A stretch of 64,000 bases of DNA from Amphiura filiformis (Eukaryota; Echinodermata; Ophiuroidea; Amphilepidida; Amphiuridae). Positions 1-10,360 of the stretch are shown here, piece by piece. The stretch spans positions 14,990,094 through 15,054,093 of the forward strand of contig NC_092647.1 of assembly GCF_039555335.1 (NCBI RefSeq), in the 5' to 3' direction. The position numbers were made by a program, and so were the translations under genes. The notes beneath the pieces were generated by a model that saw only the letters and a program-made list of their open reading frames with translations, did not search any database and was not told the DNA's origin. Within the stretch, counting starts at the first letter, position 1. Each line of letters starts with the position of its first letter.

Positions 1-1181
1 TACACAATGTCCAACTTACACCTCGGATTACACCTAATTGGAATCAGCCAAGTTCGTTGTCTAGATAGAGCAACTATAACTTTGATGTCTTATTAAGACT
101 AATCCCCCATAGAACACCACAGTTAAGCGGTCAAGATATTAAGTGTTTTCTTTCATTTTTATCTCGCTACTTCTGCTTCAAATGTAACGTGAAAACCTTC
201 CTGACAGTTACATGTAATTACTAATATTATAAATATTGTTATAATTTTTGGAATAAAAAAACTTCAAATTTGCCCGAAATCGTATATTATGGCTTTAATA
301 AAAATATGAAAACTAGGATTTAAAAATATGAGTTAAAATCAAATCAAAAATCAAAGAGAGGTGCTTATGGGTTCGAACCAAGATCGAACTTCCAAATACA
401 TGTATTTACCACTAAGCCATACCAGAGATATGATTAATTCGGTGACAATAATAGCAATGTTATTCCCAATCAGTGGCTCACTTTCGTGCATTCTATTTCT
501 GGAATGAATTAACACCGTCCAAATAATGTAACACAAACCTTTATGCTGACTTTTAAAATTGTTTGAGCGTTGGGAGTATTATTTTCAAGTTAAATAACCA
601 ACAATGGACAATTGACAATGAAAGTTTCTTTGCAGAAAAAACATCGGCCCGTTACAATATATGGCGTGACAGTAGTCACGCACAAAGATAAACATTTCAA
701 CATGTTCAATATACGACTGACAATATACCCCAACCAAAATTCACGAAATTTTCAGGCAAGCTAACTTAAGTTATTCTATAACATGACACCCATTTTTGAT
801 TCCGGCGCTTTTTCTTGCTTGATGATATGAACATTTTTGTGTTCGTGACATGCAATTTTTCTCATTTTCCGAGCTACTTTGGACATGTTCAAGCTTCTTT
901 TTTTCCATTTAATTCAACTTTTACACGTTATTTGTTGCTTTACACAAATGTTTGATGTCTTATCTGTGGTCAGGGTACATGAATGGAGCAATATCGACCG
1001 TGTCTTCCATTTCTGGAGCTATTTTGATAAAAAGCGTTTGCCGGCTAAAATTTCAACATTGTGTTACGTAACCCGTGTTCACCAACCCGTATAAATTTTC
1101 TGTCGAACAAAAGAGGTCACGAAGTTGCTGTCGTACTTAATTAAAAGCTGATGTTTTAGTATATTAATATACAGGGTTCAA
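1..1181. other. Left-edge sequence, VPS13 intron 1 (part)
   Basis: This AT-rich stretch should belong to the first intron of the VPS13-like gene, whose exon 1 ends at 2538. No further exon is visible on the minus strand. The first ~60 bases contain a phrase (near 35-60) that reappears in reverse at about 63440-63475, so the window starts inside a copy of the palindromic repeat described at 63.2-63.57 kb. A tRNA-like remnant lies at 355-425. The open frames are short and look like chance. Confidence 0.5.
355..425 (-). other. tRNA-like remnant
   Basis: Read on the minus strand, this stretch has an A-box-like GGCTTAGTGGTAAATAC and, about 30 bases later, a B-box-like GGTTCGAACCC. The two ends do not form a proper acceptor stem. 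It is more likely a tRNA pseudogene or the head of a SINE than a working tRNA. Confidence 0.35.
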
Positions 1182-2372
1182 AAGAAATAACTCCCCCCCT
1201 AAAATTACAAAACATTTCTTTGCATAACTTGACATACATTTTATTGATTTGAAAAATTAAAGAAGCTGTGAATAGAGGAATCGTTTTGCAACCCTCCCAA
1301 AGTTGTTTTATTTACAAAAACAATATTTTTGGTCAAAAATAATCACATTTTCCAAAAATGATGCTTTCAGAAAAAGTTGCACTTAACGACATTATGTGCA
1401 AAACGTTCTCGATATTAGGGTTAAGGTTGATTTAATTCTTGGTTTTTTCCTTCACCTTACTGTCTCTGATCCGTCAGGCACCCATACAACCATAATTCAG
1501 TGCAAAACAAAGATTTGTTGAACTTAATTTTGACGTAAAATGCGATTTTCTTTGAAGTTTTTAAACAGCAGTTGTTTCAAAAATGGTAAATCACTAGGAA
1601 AGAGAAATGAGCTCTCCACGCATACATTTGACCAAAAGGGTGAACATTTACCTGTATTGGGTCGGTTGAAGCATCTTGCATTTTGATTTAAAATGATGAC
1701 TTTCTTGGATAAATGTGTAACACTCATGATGTGGCCACAAGAGATTGGCTGCATGCAGTTAATTGGCTGGATGCTGACTTACAACCTCCAATCTCTGTTG
1801 GCTATTTCTCCTTTTCATGTACGCCTTTATTCAAGAGAGCCGTTGCTATAGATCTTTGCAACTGTTTCAGTCTACTTTGCAAATAAATTTTTCATCTCTT
1901 CTAGCCAACGAAAGAAATAAGCATCACACAACAAACCTTATTTCTACTCCTATAGTGATTTTACCAATTTTGAAATACCGGCTGAAAATCCCATTCATGT
2001 CAAAATTCATGTCAATGAATCATTGTTTTATACTGAAAGATGATTGCATGGGTGACTGAGTAATTGGACACATAAAATTTCAGAAAATAAACTAACAATT
2101 AAATCATTCAAAACATTGATCACGTTGATATCGAGAACGTTTTTGTACATTACATGTATAGGATGTTGAAAAGTGCAACTTTTTCTGAAAGCATCATTTT
2201 TGGAAAATGTGATAATTTTTGAACAACAAAAATAATTTTCAAAAAAGAAGAAAATTGGGAGGGTAGCAAAAAGATTCCTCTATTCACAGGTTTTTAAATT
2301 TTTCAAATCAACCAAATGTATGTCAAGTTATGCACAGAAATGTTTTGTAATTTTAGGGGGGGAGTTATTTCT
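1182..2372. mobile_element. Non-autonomous DNA element with ~240-bp inverted ends
   Basis: The sequence from about 1182 (AGAAATAACTCCCCCCC) to about 1420 recurs inverted from 2372 back to about 2130. Matching blocks include the C7/G7 run, the motif around AAAAGTTGCACTT and an inner GTTCTCGATAT. The 700-bp middle has no recognisable protein. I could not identify a clean target duplication. It lies wholly inside intron 1 of the VPS13-like gene. Confidence 0.7.
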
Positions 2373-2537
2373 TATATGCATTCTTGAACATTTCAAAATT
2401 ATAAAAATAAACTCAGCTCGTGGGCGTTTACTGAGCCTGTACGTCCCAGGCAAATGTACATGTACACAACATGACAAACAAAAGTAGCATGCAAACAATA
2501 ACAATGTGAAAAAATCATTATAACTTTATAAGCTTAC

Positions 2538-2637
2538 CTCCCCAAATTCCAATTTTCAGCTGCTTGGGATCTAAATTATCGACGTAGGCACCGAGAAATC
2601 GGTTGAGCAAATCTACGACCAATGATTCAAACACCAT
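2538..2637 (-). CDS. VPS13: VPS13-family protein, first coding exon
   Basis: This exon encodes the start of a VPS13 protein, a rod-like bridge that moves phospholipids between organelle membranes at contact sites. It holds 33 codons plus one base, from the ATG at 2637 to a consensus donor (G|gtaagc) at 2538/2537. The peptide begins [16 protein letters not shown] and continues with [15 protein letters not shown]. This is the chorein_N signature: LLNRxLGxYV, then a QL..GIW.G block at the usual spacing of about 30 residues. MVFES recalls VPS13A and GIWGG recalls VPS13C, so the paralogue is undecided; the gene may predate that split. Exon 2 is not in the window. The start is the only in-frame Met before the conserved block, as in the family. 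Recognition of the family is strong; the exact subfamily is inference. Confidence 0.88.
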
Positions 2638-3000
2638 TTTGGTCTAAACTTGGCCTTTCCGTACGAAAATGTTTTAAATCTTCCACCTTTTTCACTCCAT
2701 AATAATTCCAAATGACACACAGAAACAACAACCAACAGCCACCACCAACACGGCTGCTGCCAATTTATCAAAGACGCGACCTTGGGATCAGTGATCCGTG
2801 ATAAATCTGCGTTCAACAAACAGTCGCCAAACCCAGCGATCAACAGCTAGCCAATCAACGACAATGATTTTATGCAGTAGGAAGTTACAAGGCAGCCTGT
2901 TCAGCTACGAGCACGTTTGCCATCGCTAGCGAGTAAACTCCCAACTGTTACAAAACAGTTGCCTGATGTGTTTTCAATTCGTGACCTATTTTTACGTTTT
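2638..3000 (-). promoter_or_regulatory. 5' UTR/promoter region of the VPS13-like gene
   Basis: This is the ~360 bp upstream of the VPS13 start codon, read leftward. It contains a CCAAT box in inverted orientation (ATTGGCT on the minus strand, 2848-2855), about 210 bp before the ATG, and a few CpG dinucleotides near 2880-2935. No TATA box is evident. The RTE-like LINE starts within or just beyond it. Promoter identity is inferred from position only. Confidence 0.4.
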
Positions 3001-3050
3001 TACAATAGCTAGAGATTAGCGGAGCTGAAGCTGACAAACCACTGAACAGG

Positions 3051-3935
3051 ATGGCTTTATTAACTACAAAAGCAACGATTGGTATAGGAACATGGAATGT
3101 TCGAACTTTACACCAATCTGGCAATCTTGAGATATTGCTAAACCAAATGGAGAAATTTAATTGGCAAATTTTAGGAATCTCCGAAACCCACTGGTTAGAC
3201 TCTGGAGAATTAATCTCAGAAGGATACAAAATTTTATGCTCTGGGAATGCCACAACTCATCGTGCCGGAGTAGCCCTCATACTAAACAAGAAGGCACAAA
3301 ACGCACTCATGGGATATAACCCTATCTCACCAAGGCTTATAACTGCAAGATTTCAAATGCAAACAGGAGCCATTACTGTAGTGCAAGTTTATGCACCAAA
3401 CACTGCAGATCCTGAGGAAAAGGTAGATGAATTCTATGACCTTCTTCAAACAACCATAGACAAGATCCCCAAAAGTGACATTCAAATAGTCATGGGTGAT
3501 CTTAACGCAAAAGTTGGAACAGACTGGACACAATATGAAAATGTAATGGGGAAGCATGGATATGGCGAATCAAATCATCGAGGGGAAAAATTACTCAACT
3601 TCTGCGCAATGAACGATTTATTCACCAGCAACACCAAGTTCAAACAGAGTAAGGACAGCCGGCAGTGGACTTGGGAGTCCCCGGACCAGAAAACTCACAA
3701 CAAGATTGATTACATAATGATAAATAACAAGTGGAAAAACTGCGTAACCAATGCTAGAAGTTTCCCAAGCGCGGATATCGGATCAGACCACCAGCTCGTT
3801 ATGGCAAATGTAAGGCTCAAGTTTAAGATCAAGAGGAGACCAAAATACCCTAAACAGTATGACGTGTTTAGACTCAGAAGCCCGGCATCAAGACAAACTA
3901 TGAGATTGAAATTGGTGGAAGATTTGCGCCACTGA
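3051..3935 (+). pseudogene. LINE endonuclease domain (EN), frameshifted at its end
   Basis: This 294-codon frame is an exonuclease-endonuclease-phosphatase domain that nicks target DNA for target-primed reverse transcription. The expected catalytic residues are present: Asn16 in TWNVRT, Glu45 in SETHW, Tyr114 in VYAP, Asp150 and Asn152 in GDLNA, Asp220 in KIDYI, and the SDH triad at residues 245-247. The last ~15 codons before the stop at 3935 are out of frame. The natural continuation, through the EN-RT linker, is in another frame from about 3890. The ATG at 3051 opens the frame; the family normally makes one long polyprotein, so this start is plausible but not proven. Confidence 0.85.
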
Positions 3936-4178
3936 TAAACCAGCAGGACATGGATACAGATTCAATGTGGGAGGAAGTCAAATCAGCTTTCAGTGAAACT
4001 TCCAAGAAAGTCCTGGGATACAAGAAATCAAAGCGAGAAAAGCCATGGATCAGCGATGAGGTTATTGAACTTGCAAATGAACGCAGCAAAGTAAAGGTGC
4101 AGAAGATCAACGATCCAAGTCTGAAAGGAAGATATAACTTCCTTAGTAGAGAAATTAAAAGGAAAACGAAAGGATGCC

Positions 4179-5951
4179 ATGACAGACAATGCACACCAGG
4201 CAGCAAAGTCCAAGGAAGTGTATTCAACAATAAAGAAGATCACAAAGAAGGCATCAGTCAAGATGCAAACTGTCAAAAGTAAGGAGGGGAAAATCCTGAC
4301 TGAAATGGAGGAAGTCAAAGAAAGATGGAAGGAAAACTACCAAGAACTTTACAACAAAATGAATCCAATCAACGAGAACACTGCAAGCAGTGTTCCCCAA
4401 ATGCCAAATAATGACACTGAACCAGAGATACTAAGGGACGAAGTAGCAAGCGCCATAAAGAAACTCTCGGAAGGAAAGGCACCAGGGTATGACAGCATCA
4501 CTGCTGAGGAAATAAAAGCAGCAGGCGACATAGGAATTGAAACTTTCCACCAACTCTGCAAGAAGATCTGGGTCACTGAAACCTTCCCAGATGACTGGGG
4601 GAGGGCAATAATTACACCAATTTTCAAGAAAAAAGATAAGCTGGATTGCGGCAACTACAGGGGGATCAGCCTTCTCAGTCACGCATGTAAAGTCTTAACC
4701 CTCATCATCCAAAGGCGTATCATGAATAAAACGGAGCAAATTCTTTCTGAATCACAAGCAGGATTCAGACCTGGGAGATCAACCATCGACCAGCTCTTCA
4801 CACTTCGACAGATAATGGAAAAGTACCTTGAGAAGAAGAAAGACCTTTACTGCTGCTACATCGATTTCGAGAAAGCCTTCGACTCTGTGTGGCAAGAAGG
4901 GCTTTGGAAGGCCCTCGGCTTCTTCGGCTTCTCCAGCAAAATCATAAGACTCTTGAAGGCCCTATATCAGAAATCAACAAGTGCGGTAAGAGTAAATGGC
5001 GATCTAACAGATTGGTTCAAGACACTGGTAGGAGTGCGTCAAGGCTGCGTAATATCTCCACAACTATTCAACATCTTGCTAGAACTAGTAATGCAATACG
5101 CCCTTCACGAAAGCAACAAAGGGGTTACTGTCCAAGGCCAGATCATCACCAACCTACGATTTGCTGATGACATTGCACTTATTGCGGAGAAGGAAGAAGA
5201 CCTCCAAACACTTGTCAATCTTGTTCACGACAGCAGTTCAATATTCGGATTAAAAATCAACATAGCCAAAACTGAAGTACAGGTCATTAGCAGAGTACCA
5301 AAGCAAATCAACATCAATATAGATGAGAAACAACTTGTCCAGGTTGAAAAGTTCACCTACCTGGGAGGAACAATCAGCCAACAGGGATCCTGCACAGATG
5401 ACATAAAACTCAGAATAGGTAAAGCAATAGGGGCCGTTCAGAAACTTCAAAACATATGGAATTCCAAGGACATCCAAACACATACCAAGACAGAGCTTTA
5501 CAAAGTCCTTGTTCTCTCAATATTGCTCTACGGAGCCGAGACCTGGACACTGAAGAAAGTCGATGAGGACAGACTACTCGTCTTTGAGATGATGTGTTTA
5601 AGAAAGATACTGGGTGTCACAAGACTGGACAAAATCCGTAACACAGCAATCAGGAAGCGCCTAGGTATCGAGCAATCTGTTGTCGATAGGGTAACTCAAA
5701 AAAGACTCTGTTACTTTGGTCACATCCAAAGAATGACACCATCACGTTACCCCAAACTTCTGATCGATGCTCGCATCCATGGGGACAGACCCAGAGGTAG
5801 ACCACCAAAACGATGGCTAGATTGCATCAAGGATGACTGCACCAAATTAAACCTGAAGTCTGTGGTGGAGGCTAGTCACCAATCCATAAACAGACAGAAA
5901 TGGAGGACCATCGTGAAACAGATGCCACCACTCAACCCCATGTTGGAGTGA
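4179..5951 (+). CDS. LINE reverse transcriptase domain, open frame of 590 codons
   Basis: A non-LTR reverse transcriptase that copies element RNA at the nicked target. Core blocks appear in order: GNYRGISLLS (residues 158-167), QAGFRPGRST (193-202), YIDFEKAFDSVW (227-238; catalytic Asp229), GVRQGCVISP (285-294), and the FADD box at 328-331 with Asp330 and Asp331, then FGLKIN. The C-terminal third has the LLYGAETWTL and RKILGV blocks and a basic GDRPRGRPPKRW segment typical of this LINE group. No RNase H or integrase is seen. The Met at 4179 only marks where the frame opens after the upstream frameshift; the true protein would be fused to the endonuclease. The domain itself has no internal stop. 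Confidence 0.92.
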   Translation: MTDNAHQAAKSKEVYSTIKKITKKASVKMQTVKSKEGKILTEMEEVKERWKENYQELYNKMNPINENTASSVPQMPNNDTEPEILRDEVASAIKKLSEGKAPGYDSITAEEIKAAGDIGIETFHQLCKKIWVTETFPDDWGRAIITPIFKKKDKLDCGNYRGISLLSHACKVLTLIIQRRIMNKTEQILSESQAGFRPGRSTIDQLFTLRQIMEKYLEKKKDLYCCYIDFEKAFDSVWQEGLWKALGFFGFSSKIIRLLKALYQKSTSAVRVNGDLTDWFKTLVGVRQGCVISPQLFNILLELVMQYALHESNKGVTVQGQIITNLRFADDIALIAEKEEDLQTLVNLVHDSSSIFGLKINIAKTEVQVISRVPKQININIDEKQLVQVEKFTYLGGTISQQGSCTDDIKLRIGKAIGAVQKLQNIWNSKDIQTHTKTELYKVLVLSILLYGAETWTLKKVDEDRLLVFEMMCLRKILGVTRLDKIRNTAIRKRLGIEQSVVDRVTQKRLCYFGHIQRMTPSRYPKLLIDARIHGDRPRGRPPKRWLDCIKDDCTKLNLKSVVEASHQSINRQKWRTIVKQMPPLNPMLE

Positions 5952-7017
5952 ACGGCATAGGTCAAGAGAACAGAAATACCGAAATCATAATTATAGATGA
6001 AAGAACTTTCTAGAAAATAATGAAGTAGAAAATGCTGGAATATGAAAGCAAAGGGACTGAGAAGACATCAAGATTAGGAGTATTTTGTGATCCTAACATT
6101 TTCTTTTTATGACATTTTTCAGTAGGGGACTGTTCAGAACACTTGTAAGAGGGGGGCTGATGCAAAAAAATTTCATCGCGCAAATTTTTCGCCCCCCCCC
6201 CCTTTACAGACCTCAAAAATTTCAGCCCCCCCCCCTTTTAACATAAAAATTATGGGTCAACCCCACTTAATTTTTCCAGGCAAATTTGTGGTCATTTTTT
6301 TTCAGCCCCGCCCCCTTTTTGCATCAGCCCCCCCTCCCCGCTAACAAGTGTTTGTGAACGGTCCCTAGATATCCACGAAAAAAGCTTAGGGCCTGTTCCC
6401 AAAATTTCAGTTGATTCCGATTTTGCGTTTGCATTGCCCTTCAGCATTATTGTTCAACACAAGTTGGCCCTTGAAATAAATTAATTGAGAACCCCTGCTC
6501 TAGGGGGCCCACTCCATGGTTTTTTGTTCTGGTATACCAGAACGAAATTCAAATTCCACGACTGATCTAATCTTTAGTAAACGAATTTCTTGTAGATTAA
6601 AATCTGCAAGAAATTTTTTTGAACACATTATGTAGCCAGAGGTATCCAGTGATGTTAAAATCTCAACTTTTTTTGAGAAAAGTGGGGGATCATGCTGTGG
6701 AAAATCCGGCAAGGAAATTAATGTAAAGAATATACGGGGTGCTGCCCGGAGGGATGCTGTAAGCCAAGATATTTTTATGTGGAGAATTGAGAGATAAGAA
6801 TTAGCATTCATCCGGAATTCATGCCCTATATTTTCTGCTTTCCTTTACAAAAAGCACTCAAAACATTATAAAACTTAATTTGTCAAATTTGTCTGAAACG
6901 GAAATTCATGATTTCCAAAAGTGAGAATCATTCAAAAAGCCTACCTCCATCAGGCCCGTAGCCAGGATTTATTTGGGGCCCCATGGATGGTCCATACAAT
7001 CGGACACCTGTATGTGG
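5952..7017. repeat. Dispersed repeat with C-rich insertions
   Basis: The stretch 6080-6730 shares several phrases with 31730-32090 in reverse orientation (for example TTTTTATGACATTTTTCAGTA and the AAAAGTGGGGG block). It is therefore a copy of that MITE family, enlarged by a C-rich segment at 6150-6340 where runs of 8-10 C recur. About 6945-7015 carries the phrase CCCGTAGCCAGGATT, an end motif seen again near 48530. No gene is recognised. Confidence 0.5.
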
Positions 7018-7023
7018 GTTTCT

Positions 7024-10000
7024 TACGGTGTCTGATCTCCGCCAAACTCCCCCTTTTATAATTCATATCCCCAAATTTTTAGTTTTCCCCCTTTTTGCGA
7101 AATGCTTTCCCCCTTTTTCAAATATTTCCCCCTTTTTAACTTTCCCCGTTTGCAAATAGCTTCCCCCTTTTCGACTTTCCCCCTTTTCAAATAGTTTCCC
7201 CCTTTTCGACTTTCCCCCCTTTTCAAATAGTTTCCCCCTTTTCGACTTTCCCCTTTTCAAATAGTTTCCCCTTTTCGACTTTCCCCTTTTCATATAGTTT
7301 CCCCTTTTCGAATCACCTTTTCAAATAGTTTCCCCTTTTTTTAATTTCCCCTTTTCAAATAGTTTCCCCGTTTTCGAATTACCCCTTTACAAATAATACC
7401 CTTTTTATTTTCACCCATTTTGTAAATAGTTCCCCTTTTTACAAATAATCCCTTTTAACTTTTCTCCCGCTTTTCACAAATAGGTTCCCATTTTAAATAG
7501 TTTCTCCTTTTTAAAATAATACTCCCTTTTTGTTTTTAATACTCCCTTTTGTTTGGGTACTCCCCGTTTTCCGTGCGTAGGCTTTACCAGTAAGCCTGGA
7601 CCCTGGAGAGTACCGTGCACTCACTAGAGCTCATTCCGCTACATCCATTATTGGAAAGGCGTTCTACATGAATTTGGATACCAACGTAGGTAGATTTATA
7701 GCCTGTTGTGCAAGCGCCCGCTAAATTCAATGGGTTAGGGATCCGTCAACTTTTATGTACGTTTATAGAGGGGCTGTACAAAGAGCAAACCCGATATGAT
7801 TGATAAACCAAATGATGTTCAGAATGTTAAACGGGTGAAATGGCATGCATAAATATTTATGCTGGTCAAATTCATAGCAATGATGTTTGAAAGTATGTGA
7901 AGAACTTGTCTATAAACAGGGATAGGCCTATGTCAGAGACAACAAACAACTGGCTGCCATTGTTACAGAAGCCTAGATAGGCCTAATAAGAATTGTTTGT
8001 GATATATATTCAAAAGGGTTTTTTTAAAGTTAGCACCAAAGTTTAAAACAAGCGGTCTTAACAGTGAAATGACAATAAAAGCATACATTTATAAAACGGG
8101 CCTGGACAAAATGGGCATTGCATATTTATGACAAGTGTGGCTGTGTGATTTTATGCAACTTTATTTTTAAGCCAGTTCCGAGTAATTTTCGCTATTCTTT
8201 GTTTGTCAACAATCCCGTTAACAATAAAAATGTGCTTTCTAATCAAATGCTCTATGGCATATATTCAATTGACCAGACAAATGAACCAGGGACTTCGGTC
8301 AGTGGTGCACGCCTCAAAAATCCAAAAAGAATTAGTAGGCCCTATATGTTAGATGAAGAATTAAGTAGCAATTAAGCCTAGTCTTTTTTAAAGTCGAGAC
8401 AAGTCCAAAATAATAACGATTAATAAGGCAATCTAATTGATTCGAATTCCAATCTCCTGGCCTTTTCCTGGGTCTATATTTAGTTGCATGATATAATTCA
8501 GATTATCATTTTTCTTAAATGTAGATCTATATCCTATAGAATTAGAATTCATAAATTACATAATAAGTATCATTTTATTCATTTTATTTAGCTCAAGAAT
8601 TTGTATCAGACAATCACGTGCTTTCAACGTGTAGGCTGGACCTATTTCAATATCGAAGTACATGTATGCACGATCGAAGCATGAAGGCTGGCACTATAGA
8701 TGGTCGGTGCCTACTGGTAAAGCCTACGCATCGTCAAACGGGGGTATAAAAAAAAGGGGAGCAAAAATTTAAGGGGAGAAACTATTTTAATGGGGGATAT
8801 CTGTTTTTAAAATGGTATTATGTAAAAGGTGAAAAGAAAATTCGAAAAGGGGGAAACTACAGACTTGACATTTAATATGGAATATTTTTCGCAAAGTTCC
8901 GAGACTGGTCTGGTAGAGGTCTGCATAAACCGCACGGGCTAAATATTAACTGGGGTGTGTCAGGATATGGTGTAAAATAATTGTTTGATAGAAAATGTGC
9001 TTTAGATATGTTTACATTATGGTGCTCATAGTGTAGCGAATTTGCCTAAAATGGTGGATTTAAGAAGGCTGAATTTGAGCTTTGTGGGGACACAATTTCG
9101 AACTCTATGCAATGTGGTTCTGTTATTATCAAATTTATAGGGGTTTGAGATGATACTTCTTAAACTTCGTCAGCAACTGGCATTCATCACAGCTGAAATA
9201 CACTTACAATGTACCAAGTTTTTGAACAGGGGAGGAGCTTAAAATAGGGCTTTTAAAAGCTGTACGTACTCAGAAAGTTTGAATGACCCCCTTGGGTCAA
9301 ATGTTACAAACTTACCGTACAAAAACAACTGTGCGGATTCCTGGTTGTCCAATGAACTCACACTGTTTCTTTGTGTACAGTAAGTTTATAACATTTGGCC
9401 CCAGGGGACCATTCAAATTTCCTGAGTGCATACCACTTTATAGAGCCATATTTGTTAAAGCTCCTCCCACTTTCAAAACTAGTAGATCACAGGTGCATTT
9501 CAGTTCTGACGAACACTTATTGGTATTTAGGTTCAATAGAATTGCCTCAAACCTCAATAAATGTGATAATATTAGAATAATGTTGCTCAAATTCAGAAAT
9601 TTTACCCCTACAAAATTCAAATTCAGTCTCCTTAAATCCGCCATTTTAGGCTAATTTACTACATTATGAGCGCCATAATATACACTGGTGGAAAGCACAT
9701 TTTCTGTCAAACAATTATTTTGCACCATAACCCGACACACCCCAGTTAATATTTAGCCCGTGCCGTTTATGCAGACCTCTACCAGACCAGTCTTGGAATT
9801 TTGCGAAAAAGTATTCCATATTAAATGTCAAGTCTGTATATGAAAAGGGGGAAATTCGAAAAGGGGGATACTATATGAAAAGGGGGAAATTCGAAAAGGG
9901 GTTCTATGAAAAGGGGGAAATTCGAAAAGGGGGAAACTATATGAAAAGGGGGAAATTCGAAAAGGGGGAAACTATATGAAAAGGGGAAATTCGAAAAGGG

Positions 10001-10354
10001 GGAAACATGTATGAAAAGGGGGGAATTCGAAAAGGGGGAAACTATATGAAAAGGGGAAATTCGAAAAGGGGGAAACATGAAAAAGGGGGAAGAAAGATGA
10101 AAAGGGGGAAATTTGAAAAGGGGGAAACTAGGCCTATATGAAAAGGGGGAAATTCGAAAAGGGGGAACTATTTGAAAATGGGGAAAGTCGAAAAGGGAGG
10201 GAGAAAGTCGAAAAGGGGGAACTATTTGAAAAGGGGAAAGTTAAAAGGGAAAATATTTGAAAAAGGGGGAAAGCATTTCGCAAAAAGGGGGAAAACTGAA
10301 AATTTGGGGAGATGAATTATAAAAGGGGGAGTTTGGCGGAGATCAGACACCGTA
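7024..10354. mobile_element. Foldback-type DNA element with tandem-repeat terminal arms
   Basis: The two ends are inverted copies: TACGGTGTCTGATCTCCGCC starts at 7024 and its complement ends at 10354. They are flanked by a perfect 6-bp direct repeat, GTTTCT (7018-7023 and 10355-10360). Beyond the end motif both arms consist of short diverged tandem units, roughly AAAAGGGGGAAATTCG alternating with AAAAGGGGGAAACTATATG (C-rich on the left arm, 7060-7570; G-rich on the right, 8735-8859 and 9839-10330). Next to the arms, an inner motif GCGTAGGCTTTACCAGTA (7582-7600) is mirrored at about 8708-8730. The ~1.1-kb core (7606-8700) has no recognised transposase. Long terminal inverted repeats made of tandem units are the hallmark of foldback elements. 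A 977-bp palindrome is nested in the right arm. Confidence 0.78.
8860..9836. mobile_element. 977-bp palindromic MITE nested in the foldback element
   Basis: The element starts CAGACTTGACATTTAATATG at 8860 and ends with the complement at 9836. Its two halves are diverged inverted copies over almost the whole length, meeting near 9348 with little or no loop. It is flanked by TA on both sides (8858-8859, 9837-9838). Removing the element and one TA restores the normal repeat unit GGGGGAAACTATATGAAAAG seen in intact neighbours, which identifies the empty site. The apparent open frames (for example 9283-9654) are by-products of the palindrome. TA duplication suggests mobilisation by a Tc1/mariner-type transposase. 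Confidence 0.85.
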
Positions 10355-10360
10355 GTTTCT

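Larger units (their letters stand above)
3000..5990 (+). mobile_element. RTE-like LINE (endonuclease plus reverse transcriptase), frameshifted
   Basis: A non-LTR retrotransposon with an apurinic-type endonuclease followed by reverse transcriptase, the layout of RTE/BovB-like elements (often annotated as craniofacial development protein 2-like). The coding frame is broken twice. One shift lies at about 3885-3900, where the sequence encoding EIEIGGRFAPLINQQD moves to a second frame. The other is at about 4160-4180, where the frame changes into the RT segment. Between them, 3950-4180 carries the EN-RT linker. Most motifs survive, so the copy is young but probably inactive. The exact 5' and 3' ends are not clear; the 3' end has no obvious tandem tail, and no target duplication was found. 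Confidence 0.88.

Noticed and set aside
8118..8375. 85-codon open frame in the foldback core
   Set aside because: No recognisable motif; not long enough to exceed chance in this composition.
9283..9654. 123-codon open frame
   Set aside because: It lies in one arm of a palindromic MITE and has no protein-like features.
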